DNA from: Desulfovibrionaceae bacterium
Lineage (GTDB): Bacteria > Desulfobacterota > Desulfovibrionia > Desulfovibrionales > Desulfovibrionaceae
Length of the DNA stretch: 64,000 nt
Assembly: GCA_015709205.1 (NCBI GenBank)
Contig: JACCQO010000003.1
Coordinates: 124,001 to 188,000 of the forward strand
Direction of reading: 5' to 3'
Shown: positions 1 to 7,112 of the stretch, piece after piece
How the letters are laid out: the number at the start of each line of letters is the position of its first letter
Position numbering within the stretch: the stretch's first letter is position 1
Translations under genes and position numbers: made by a program
Notes under the pieces: model-generated
Databases searched by the model: none
The model's input: only the letters and a program-made list of their open reading frames with translations
What the model was told of the DNA's origin: nothing

Positions 1-551
1 CCGCCGAAGCCGCAGCACTCGTGTTCGTTGTCGATGGGCAGCACGGTGACGTTCTCCAGCTGGGCCAGCAGGGCCAGGGAGTCCTTGATGCAGTCCATCT
101 CGCGCCGGGCGTGGCACGAGGAGTGCCACGCGACCTTGATGGGCGCGCCCGCGTCCTTGTAGGCCGGGTGCAGCACGTTGTTCAGGAACTGCGTCAGCTC
201 GAAGACGCGCTCGGAGAAGCGCAGCACCTCGGCGTGCTCCGGGCGGCCTTCGAACAGGCGCGGGTAGTGGTAGCGCATCATGGCCGCGCAGGACCCCGAG
301 GGCACCACGATGGGCGCGTCGTTGTCCGCGAAGACCTTGACCTGGTGCAGGGCCACGGTGCGGGTCTCGTCGAGAAAGCCCGAGTTGTAGGCGGGCTGGC
401 CGCAACAGCTCTGGCGGGGGGGGCAGAGGACCTCCACCCCCTCCCGACGCAGAAGTCTGATGCCGGCCATGCCGTATTCCGGATAGCACATGTCCACGAG
501 ACATGTTCCGAAGTAGTTGGCCACTGGGGCCGAGGCCGGAAAGTGCAACAT
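1..551 (-). CDS. lutA: LutA-like (Fe-S)-binding CCG-domain protein, partial
   Basis: Runs off the left edge; 183 N-terminal codons are visible. The start near NYFGTCLVDMCYPEYG, a Cys-rich SCCGQPAYNSGF stretch, WHSSCHARREM and a final HECCGFGG form two CCG-type cysteine motifs. These are typical of the LutA/YkgE/GlpC family that carries electrons in lactate or glycolate oxidation with LutB and LutC. The ATG at 551 follows a GGAG-like site and lies 6 bases after the stop of the YkvI-like transporter, so the two are probably one operon. LutB and LutC would be expected beyond the window edge. The symbol rests on motif recognition; a heterodisulfide-reductase-type subunit is the alternative. Confidence 0.75.
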   Translation of the reverse strand, partial: MLHFPASAPVANYFGTCLVDMCYPEYGMAGIRLLRREGVEVLCPPRQSCCGQPAYNSGFLDETRTVALHQVKVFADNDAPIVVPSGSCAAMMRYHYPRLFEGRPEHAEVLRFSERVFELTQFLNNVLHPAYKDAGAPIKVAWHSSCHARREMDCIKDSLALLAQLENVTVLPIDNEHECCGFG

Positions 552-557
552 CGTTCT

Positions 558-1742
558 TTACTCCCCTGCGGGCACGGCGGGCACCAGGAGGATCTTGGCG
601 CCGTCCGGTTCCGGACTCCAGATGCCCAGGCCGCGGAGGATGACCGGCACGGAGATGGCGAGCAGGGCCATCCAGCCCACCGCGCCGAAGCCGGTGGCCA
701 CCAGCGGGATGAGGCCGAACTGGGCCACGCCCCAACACACGACCAGGAGCAGGAACGAGGCGATGATCGAGTGCTTGCGCAGGTTCCGGAGCTTGGTGGC
801 CTCGTCCATGTTGCGGCCCAGGAAGATGACCACGCGGTGGGCGACGCCGAAGATCAGGGAGACGCCCGTGGAGATCGAGGCCAGGATCAGGGTCACGGAG
901 AGCACGATGGCCATGAAGCCGCCGCCGATGCCGTTGGAGACAACGAACAGGGAGGGCACGACCTGGGTCGTGGCGCCCTTGTCGTAGAAGATGATGATGC
1001 CGAAGTAGGCCAGGTAGAGGATGAAGGCGTTGAGCAGGAAGCCCATGAAGGCGGCCTTGCCGAGGCTGGACTTGTCCGGGCAGGCCTGGGCGTGGACGAT
1101 GTACGCGCCGATGGCGCAGCCCTGCAGCCCGCCGTACTTCAGGCCCCACCACAGGGCCTCCCACACGGAGTAGTCCGCGCCCGGCGCGGTGGTCACGTCG
1201 TGGATGGCCTTCAGGTTCTCGATCATCTTGGGAAAGAAGGCGATGACGTTGGGGATGTAGACCCCGAGCAGGGCGATCATCATGAACACGGAGATGGCCG
1301 TGGCGGCCTTGCGCACCAGCCCCGCGCCGAAGATGGTCAGCAGGAAGATGACCACGCCGGTGACGACCGTGTTCATGAGGAAGTTCGTGCCGATCATCTG
1401 CTCCAGGGTGGAGCCGGAGGTGGCGAAGGCCACGGCCGTGGCCAGGATCATGGTCGTGTTCAGGACCACGGAAAAGATCGGACCCATGACCTTGGCGAAG
1501 GGATAGTAGATGCGCTTGGACCAGGAGGCGTAGTCGTAGGTGTTGTATTTGACCGCGAGAATCCAACCGAAGTAGAGCGTGAGCCCGGTGGTGGCCATGG
1601 CTACGGCGGGCATGAACACGGCGGTCCAGTGGTGGCGGATGAAGAAGTCCACGGGCTGCCGGCCCGAGGCGAATCCGCCGCCGAAGTGGACGCTGAACCA
1701 GACAAACGCGAGACTGAGGTACGTCAAGTTACGTTTGGACAT
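558..1742 (-). CDS. YkvI-like multi-pass membrane transporter
   Basis: 394 residues with about ten hydrophobic segments, an N-terminal helix with an HFGGGFASG-type break and repeated glycine-rich helices. This resembles the YkvI (COG3949) branch of the APC/BCCT-like fold, whose substrates are mostly unknown. The start at 1742 (MSKRNLT) is chosen because GGAG lies about 8 bases upstream; the frame stays open upstream but that part is Arg/Ala-rich and lacks a ribosome site. It is followed closely by the LutA-like gene and diverges from a GntR regulator, which suggests uptake or efflux of a small organic acid. The substrate is inference only. Confidence 0.7.
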   Translation of the reverse strand: MSKRNLTYLSLAFVWFSVHFGGGFASGRQPVDFFIRHHWTAVFMPAVAMATTGLTLYFGWILAVKYNTYDYASWSKRIYYPFAKVMGPIFSVVLNTTMILATAVAFATSGSTLEQMIGTNFLMNTVVTGVVIFLLTIFGAGLVRKAATAISVFMMIALLGVYIPNVIAFFPKMIENLKAIHDVTTAPGADYSVWEALWWGLKYGGLQGCAIGAYIVHAQACPDKSSLGKAAFMGFLLNAFILYLAYFGIIIFYDKGATTQVVPSLFVVSNGIGGGFMAIVLSVTLILASISTGVSLIFGVAHRVVIFLGRNMDEATKLRNLRKHSIIASFLLLVVCWGVAQFGLIPLVATGFGAVGWMALLAISVPVILRGLGIWSPEPDGAKILLVPAVPAGE

Positions 1743-2331
1743 CGCTGAAACTCCATTGCGCGAGAGCGTTGATCGTGGGCTCGCGCACGCCGCTCGGCCC
1801 CTGACGGCGAAAAGGCCGTTTTGTTTTGGTGCGTTACGGAGTGCGCTCCGAGAGTCCCCTGCCGCTGCCAAAAAGACTGACCTTTGGTAGCTCCTGAACA
1901 GAATTGTGTCAATACGAATATGGCATCTTCCAGGTAAAAATTGTCCTCCGTAGCGTACGCGAATAGACAACATGTTGATAATATATATTATTATTAATGA
2001 TTTTCCCTTCTTGCCGGGTCATACCTTTAATGATAGAAAATAGGACAATTTGGAAATGACAGCGTTACCGCTGCCAGATGTTTCCTTCTTGTCACGCATC
2101 CCGCAGGCAGCTCCCGGGTGCGGGCCGATCCGGCGTTCTCTGTTCGCGGACGTGGTCCCGCCCGTCCGGCTTCGCCGTGCCGGACGGCCCGGGCCCGGCC
2201 GCCCGTCCGACGGCCGAAGTCCGAGCTGCCCGGAACGAGCGCCGTCCGGCCGCGTGCCACACGCGGACGGGGCCGGGGTGCGCGGCAGGCAACGATTTGA
2301 ACGCATTCATGAACGGGGAGGGATGAACGAA
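1743..2331. promoter_or_regulatory. Divergent intergenic region between transporter and GntR gene
   Basis: No convincing gene is visible. The part from about 1890 to 2060 is strikingly AT-rich against the GC-rich surroundings and should hold promoters for both directions. A perfect palindrome CAACATGTTG lies at 1968-1977 directly before an AT tract (ATAATATATATTATTATT) and is a reasonable operator candidate for the neighbouring FadR-type regulator. The part from 2100 to 2300 is GC-rich 5' leader with no clear structure. Operator assignment is inference. Confidence 0.4.
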
Positions 2332-3129
2332 ATGGGAAGCGTGCCGAAAAAGAGCGGCCCCCTGCTGGACCGCAAGAACGTCAGCCTGTGCGAGCAGGTC
2401 GTGAACATCCTCAAGCAGGATATTCTCACCCAGCGCTTCCAGCCCGGCGACGCCCTGCCGAGCGAGGAGGAGCTCTCCACCCGCCTGGGGGTCAGCCGCC
2501 CGCTGTTCCGCGAGGCCCTGACCATCCTCAAGGCCCAGGGATTCCTGGAGGCCCGGCGCGGAACCCGCGGCGGGACCTTCGTCAAGGACGTGCTCCGGTC
2601 CCAGGAGCTGGGCACCATGCTCAACGACCTGGTGCTCGCCGGGCGCATGAGCGTGGAGGACCTGGGCAGCACGCGGCTGCTCGTTGAGCCCGAGGCCGCG
2701 CGCTTGGCCGCGCGCAACGCCTCGTCCTCGGACCTGCAGAAGCTCAGCGACCTGGTGGCCGCGGCCCTGGAAACGTCAGATGTCTTGAAGCGGCTCAATC
2801 TGCAGACCGAGTTCCACATCACCGTAGCCTTTCTCAGCGGCAATCCGTTCTATGGATATCTCATCCGCAACCTCATGAAATTCACGGAGATGTTTCTTTC
2901 CGTGTACTACGAGGGCGATCCCAAGGGCGAGAACCTGCACGATCCCTACGTGCACGGCGAGGTGCTCCAGGGGCTGGTCAACCGCAGCCCGGAGGAGGCC
3001 TACGAGCGCATGTACGTGCACGTGTCGCAGATCAAGAACGCCATGATCCGCGAGGAGAAGCACTTCCGCGAGGGCCACGGCGCGCCGTCGCCCCTGGCCG
3101 GGGCTTCCGGGTCCGCCTCCCGGCCCTGA
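2332..3129 (+). CDS. GntR-family (FadR subfamily) transcriptional regulator
   Basis: 265 residues. A winged helix-turn-helix spans about residues 20-85 (LPSEEELSTRLGVSRPLFRE, then a wing with RRGTRGGTFV). An all-helical FCD effector domain follows, including the metal/ligand histidine-type motif EFHITVAFLSGN and a C-terminal helix around HVSQIKNAM. Two Met codons are close together; the one at 2332 is preferred because GGGGAGGG lies at a good distance, whereas the ATG at 2323 abuts it. FadR/LldR-type proteins usually repress organic-acid operons. The divergent transporter-lutA operon is the obvious target, by inference. Confidence 0.85.
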   Translation: MGSVPKKSGPLLDRKNVSLCEQVVNILKQDILTQRFQPGDALPSEEELSTRLGVSRPLFREALTILKAQGFLEARRGTRGGTFVKDVLRSQELGTMLNDLVLAGRMSVEDLGSTRLLVEPEAARLAARNASSSDLQKLSDLVAAALETSDVLKRLNLQTEFHITVAFLSGNPFYGYLIRNLMKFTEMFLSVYYEGDPKGENLHDPYVHGEVLQGLVNRSPEEAYERMYVHVSQIKNAMIREEKHFREGHGAPSPLAGASGSASRP

Positions 3130-3175
3130 CGTCGGTCCTGACGTCGGACCCCACCATTCGGGCCCGGCGCATGCT

Positions 3176-3230
3176 GAACGCGGCCCCGCCGCCGGTCCCG
3201 AGGACCGGCGGCGGGGCCGCGTTCGTTTTG
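3176..3230 (+). terminator. Strong hairpin terminator after the GntR gene
   Basis: A 23-bp perfect inverted repeat (3176-3198 with 3202-3224, 3-base loop CGA) starts 46 bases after the stop codon and is followed by GTTTTG. The stem is exceptionally long and GC-rich, but the U-tract is short. Confidence 0.7.
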
Positions 3231-3647
3231 TGGAGGCAGACATTCCCGGCCGGGTCCGGCGCGGGAAGTCGTCCCGAGGACATGCGGCGAACACTCGGAG
3301 AAACGGGTCGGAAAAACCGGCCGGGGAATGGAGCCGGGTCGCAGGAAAACCGGGGGGCCGGAGCGGGAAGCTGCTCCGGCCCCCCGGCCGGGAGGGCGGC
3401 CCGTGGGGCCGCATGGCGGTCGGCCGGCCTGGCGGTCGGCGGTGGGACGGCTTGGGCGCGCCGCCTCGGGTGCGGAACCGGCCGCTTGGTCGGCCGGTTG
3501 TCCGGGCCTCGGCGTCCGGCAATCACGTCCGGCAATCACGTCCGGCAAACGCGTCTGGCAATCGCGTTTGGCGAGCACGCCCGGCGATCGTGGCGGGCGA
3601 TCGCCGTGGGGCGGCGGGCCGGGCCGACCGAAAAGGTGCGCCGCGCG
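3231..3647. other. Convergent intergenic region with a second hairpin
   Basis: No gene is supported. A second inverted repeat pairs 3352-3364 with 3373-3385 (13 bp, 8-base loop). A 13-bp tandem repeat array at 3513-3603 is listed separately. The sequence is extremely GC-rich and Arg/Gly/Pro-rich in all frames, which creates spurious long frames. Confidence 0.5.
3513..3603. repeat. Seven degenerate 13-bp tandem repeats
   Basis: Unit CGTCCGGCAATCA. Units start at 3513, 3526, 3539, 3552, 3565, 3578 and 3591. The first two are identical and the others decay gradually (CGTCCGGCAAACG, CGTCTGGCAATCG, CGTTTGGCGAGCA, CGCCCGGCGATCG, TGGCGGGCGATCG). The unit length is not a multiple of three, which argues against coding. 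It lies between two convergent genes. Confidence 0.75.
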
Positions 3648-4412
3648 CTACCCTACCCGGCCCCGGCTTCCGGCCCGCGCCCGGCGTTCCGACTCCGCGG
3701 CTGTTCCTGTCGGAGCCTGCTGCGGGGCCGGAGCCTTCTGCAGGGCCGAGGCCAGGATCACGCCCAGGGCCACGCCGAGCAGGGCCGCGAAGAGCACGCG
3801 CAGGTGCGGCGGCAGCAGAAAGGTGATGGTGTGCGCCGGGATCCAGAAGAACGGGATGGTCTTCTTGAACACGAAGCCCCACATGATATTCCAATCGATG
3901 GCCGCCAGGTATCCGGCCACGTCCGGCCTGGTCGTGAGAAAACCGCGCAGGGAGCCGCCCGTGGCCGCGATGTGCGTGTCCGAGAGCTTGTGCGCGGTCA
4001 TGAACACCGGGGAAAAGATGCAGTTGATGGTCACGCTCACGGTCAGGGCCCAGAGCACGGCCTGCGCGGTCAGGGCGCCGTCCGCGCCGGGCGCGCCGGC
4101 TAGCCCCAGGAGCGCGAGCACGCGGCCCGCGCCGGAGGCGAAGATGGCGAAGGCCACGGCGATGACCATGCCGATGACGCCCCAGACCAGGGCCCGGGTG
4201 GCCAGGCCGAAACCGGGCCGGTTGTAGCGGCCGGTCTTCAGGCGCAGGGCCAGGGCCTCGCCGAAGGTGGCCAGCAGGCCGAACTTGACGAAGGCCGAAA
4301 GCAGGGGGTGGGCCGAGGTCCAGGCCTTGAACGCGGCCATGGCCGTCGGCGTGGCCCCGGCGACGCCCAGGGCGCAGGCCAGGAAGAAAAAGACGAGGTC
4401 CATGGGTTTCAT
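3648..4412 (-). CDS. Hypothetical membrane protein, weakly Mpv17-like
   Basis: 254 residues, about five or six hydrophobic segments, and an Ala/Pro/Arg-rich C-terminal tail. The C-terminal half (DWNIMWGFVFKKTIPFFWIP, a helix break, then a final long helix) faintly recalls the W..P..F pattern of Mpv17/PMP22 proteins, but this is not enough for a function. The start at 4412 has GGAG 6 bases upstream. It follows the acyl-CoA synthetase gene on the same strand after about 210 bases, so it may be the last gene of the iorAB-acyl-CoA synthetase group. Its role is unknown. Confidence 0.7.
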   Translation of the reverse strand: MKPMDLVFFFLACALGVAGATPTAMAAFKAWTSAHPLLSAFVKFGLLATFGEALALRLKTGRYNRPGFGLATRALVWGVIGMVIAVAFAIFASGAGRVLALLGLAGAPGADGALTAQAVLWALTVSVTINCIFSPVFMTAHKLSDTHIAATGGSLRGFLTTRPDVAGYLAAIDWNIMWGFVFKKTIPFFWIPAHTITFLLPPHLRVLFAALLGVALGVILASALQKAPAPQQAPTGTAAESERRARAGSRGRVG

Positions 4413-4624
4413 GCGGGCTCCGGCGGTGCGGTTGTCGTGGTCGGTTTTGGGACGTTTGGGGGGGGGGCGTTTTGGGCGCGTCCTCCCGGAGCGTCGGAGG
4501 CCGCGCCGCGGGCCGCGCCCGGCCCCGCCGGGCGCGCGCCCCGGGTGTTCCGGCCGGGGCGCGCGCTGGACGGGCAGGGCTCCGGGTTCGCCGCGAACGG
4601 GCGCCGACGGAGCCCGGGGCGGGC

Positions 4625-7048
4625 TTATTCCTGGATTTCCTGGAAGTGCCTGCGCATCCGGTCGCGGTAGAGGCGGCTTTCGATGTACAGGGCCGTGGTG
4701 GCCACGGCGTTGTCGCAGGATTCGAACACCGGCACCCCGGCGGCGCGCAGCTTCGCGCGCATGGGCTCGAACAGCTCGCCGCCGTCCACCACCCCGACCA
4801 CGGGCGTGGCGTTGCGCTCGAAGAGGGCCGCGGCCAGTTCGGTGATCGAGGCCGGGCTCTCCATGTCGAAGCACTCCTGGTCGGTGTCCGCCAGGGTGTG
4901 CGTCACCGGCGAGATGGGCCCGAGGCTGGCGACCACGGCGTCCACGCCGGGATCCTTGGCCAGGGCCTCGATGATCGTGGCGTGGGCCTCGTCGTCGGCG
5001 CTGGGGTTGATGTCCAGGGGGTTCTTCACGGCCACCAGGGCGTCGAGCTTCTTGGCCCTGAGCACGGCCGCGATGGCCGCCGCGGTCTCGGGCGCGTAGG
5101 AAGCCATGGCGATGCGGTAGTCGTCGGACTGCAGGGAGTCGGCCATGCCCACGGCCTCGAAGCCCGCGCCGCTGACCGCGGCGATGCGGTTCCCGGTCAC
5201 GCTCTTGTGGTGCAGCATGGTCGCCAGCAGGAAGAGGTCCTCGAACTGCTGGAAGTTCTGGGCGACCATGGCCCCGGCCTGGCGCAGGCAGGATTCGCAG
5301 ACCATGTAGTCCCCGGCCAGGGAGGCCGTGTGGCCGGACGTGGCGGTCTTGCCCTCGGGCGTGCGGCCCGCCTTGTAGAAGATCACGTCCTTGCCCGCGA
5401 GCACGGCGTCGCGCACCGCGCGCACGAAGCGCAACCCGTCCAGGTCGTTGAACCCCTCGGCGTAGACCGCGATGATGTCCACGTCGTCCTGGTCCTTCAT
5501 GTAGGCGACCATGTCGCCCAGGGTCAGGTCGGTCTGGTTGCCCATGGAGATGAGGTAGGCCGGGTTCAGCAGCGGGCAGCGGCTCATGGTGATGGCCATG
5601 AACGCGCCGCTCTGGCTGATGAACGCGGCGCGGTTCACGCGCAGCTCGGGGTGCTTGGGCAGCTTGGCGTCGGGCACGAACCAGGTGTCGTAGCCGCCCG
5701 GGTGCGAGATCACGCCCATGGAGTTGCCGCCCAGGAACACGGGGCCGCCGTCCTCGCTCCGATGGGCCTCGCCGATGCGCGCGACGATCCGTTCGGCGCG
5801 CTCCTTGCTGTCCTCGGTCTCGCCCAGGCCGCCGGGAATCAGCAGCACGGAGGCCACCGTGCCCTTGTCGATGACCTCCTCCACCAGGTCCGGGACCATC
5901 TGGGCCCCGATGGCGACCACGAGCAGGTCGAGTTCGCCCTGCACCGCGTCCAGGCCGCTCACGCAGGCCACGCCGTCGATCTCGGTCTCCTTGGGGTTGA
6001 GGACCACGACGTTGTCCCTGGGAAAGCCCTGGGTCAGGATGTTGCGCAGGATCATGCGGCCGAAGTTCATGCGCGAGCCGGACACGCCGATGACGCCGAT
6101 GCGCTCGGGCCGCAGCAGGTTGCGGATCCGCGCGATGGGCCGCGCGGGCGCCTCCTCGCCGGGCAGGGAGAAGCGGCACATGCCGTCCAGGGGCACCATG
6201 CGGTAGTCCGTGAAGGCGAAGGGGTTGATCTCCAGTTCCTCCAGGACGAAGGGCGCGTCGGGATTGGCGGGCGAGTAGTGGTTGCCCAGGGCGCGGAAGG
6301 CCCCGAAGCACTCGATGAGCTGTTCGTCGGTGACGATGCGCTGCTGGCCGCGGCTGAGCCCGGCGAGCTTCTTGTAGGAGATGGTCTTCTTGTAGAGCTC
6401 GAAGAAGGTCTCGGCGTCGGTCAGGGCCGTGGAGGCCGCGACCACGGCCTGGCCCTTGCGGAACCGCTCGGCGTAGACCTCGGTGTCCGTGCCGCCCAGG
6501 CCGCTGTTCATGACCATGCCGAACTCGCGCGTGCGGCGCACGCCCATGATCAGCTCGTTGCCGAAGGCCGCGGAGTCCGGGGGCATGAACTGGACCATGA
6601 GCACGCCGCGCACGTCGTCGGCGATGGCCGCGAGCAGGGCCTCCCCGGCCAGCCCGGCATACTCCCTGGGCGTGTAGCCCGGGTTGCGCTCGATCCAGGC
6701 CGCGTAGTTCTCGGGCACCTCGTACATCATGCGCCGCCAGGCCGAGCGGATCTTGGCCGGATCGTTGGGCACGATCTTCACGCCGCCGACCTCGGTCTTG
6801 TGGATGATGGTCGGGGAAACGATCTTGAGCACGACCTTGTCGCCGGGCATGATCGAGAGGGCCTCGTCGGAAGGCCGCACCCCGCGCGGCAGCAGCTCGC
6901 ACTTGGGCGGGGTCTCCGCGCCGGACAGGCGCAGCAGCTCGTAGACCTCGTATTCGAAGAGATAGTGCCGCCCCTCGTCGGCGGCCTGCTGCAGCAGGGC
7001 CGTGATGCCGTCGAAATCGATGGTCGGCTTGATGGTTCTGGCGTTCAT
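4625..7048 (-). CDS. Acyl-CoA synthetase (ADP-forming), fused alpha-beta subunits
   Basis: 807 residues. The N-terminal third is an ATP-grasp domain (IIHKTEVGGVKI, a GLGGTDTEVY loop, ELEINPF). A CoA-binding Rossmann domain starting RIGVIGVSGSRMNFGRMILR and succinyl-CoA-ligase-like domains follow. His573 in SGHTASLAGD matches the phosphorylated histidine of this family. The enzyme converts an acyl-CoA, ADP and phosphate to acid, CoA and ATP. The adjacent fused indolepyruvate oxidoreductase suggests arylacetyl-CoA as substrate and substrate-level ATP gain from aromatic amino acid breakdown. The domain order (beta-like first) is the less common fusion order. The substrate is inferred. Confidence 0.9.
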   Translation of the reverse strand: MNARTIKPTIDFDGITALLQQAADEGRHYLFEYEVYELLRLSGAETPPKCELLPRGVRPSDEALSIMPGDKVVLKIVSPTIIHKTEVGGVKIVPNDPAKIRSAWRRMMYEVPENYAAWIERNPGYTPREYAGLAGEALLAAIADDVRGVLMVQFMPPDSAAFGNELIMGVRRTREFGMVMNSGLGGTDTEVYAERFRKGQAVVAASTALTDAETFFELYKKTISYKKLAGLSRGQQRIVTDEQLIECFGAFRALGNHYSPANPDAPFVLEELEINPFAFTDYRMVPLDGMCRFSLPGEEAPARPIARIRNLLRPERIGVIGVSGSRMNFGRMILRNILTQGFPRDNVVVLNPKETEIDGVACVSGLDAVQGELDLLVVAIGAQMVPDLVEEVIDKGTVASVLLIPGGLGETEDSKERAERIVARIGEAHRSEDGGPVFLGGNSMGVISHPGGYDTWFVPDAKLPKHPELRVNRAAFISQSGAFMAITMSRCPLLNPAYLISMGNQTDLTLGDMVAYMKDQDDVDIIAVYAEGFNDLDGLRFVRAVRDAVLAGKDVIFYKAGRTPEGKTATSGHTASLAGDYMVCESCLRQAGAMVAQNFQQFEDLFLLATMLHHKSVTGNRIAAVSGAGFEAVGMADSLQSDDYRIAMASYAPETAAAIAAVLRAKKLDALVAVKNPLDINPSADDEAHATIIEALAKDPGVDAVVASLGPISPVTHTLADTDQECFDMESPASITELAAALFERNATPVVGVVDGGELFEPMRAKLRAAGVPVFESCDNAVATTALYIESRLYRDRMRRHFQEIQE

Positions 7049-7112
7049 CCTCGTGGCTCCTGGGATGGTTGCCGGGCCCCCCGCGCGGCGCGGCCGCGCG
7101 GGGGGAACCGGG

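Noticed and set aside
21..1748. Long plus-strand open frame of about 575 codons over the lutA and transporter genes
   Set aside because: Antisense to two clear genes; His/Gly/Asp/Val-rich composition is the shadow of GC-rich third positions. No family, no ribosome site.
3513..3603. CRISPR array
   Set aside because: Units are contiguous 13-mers without spacers.
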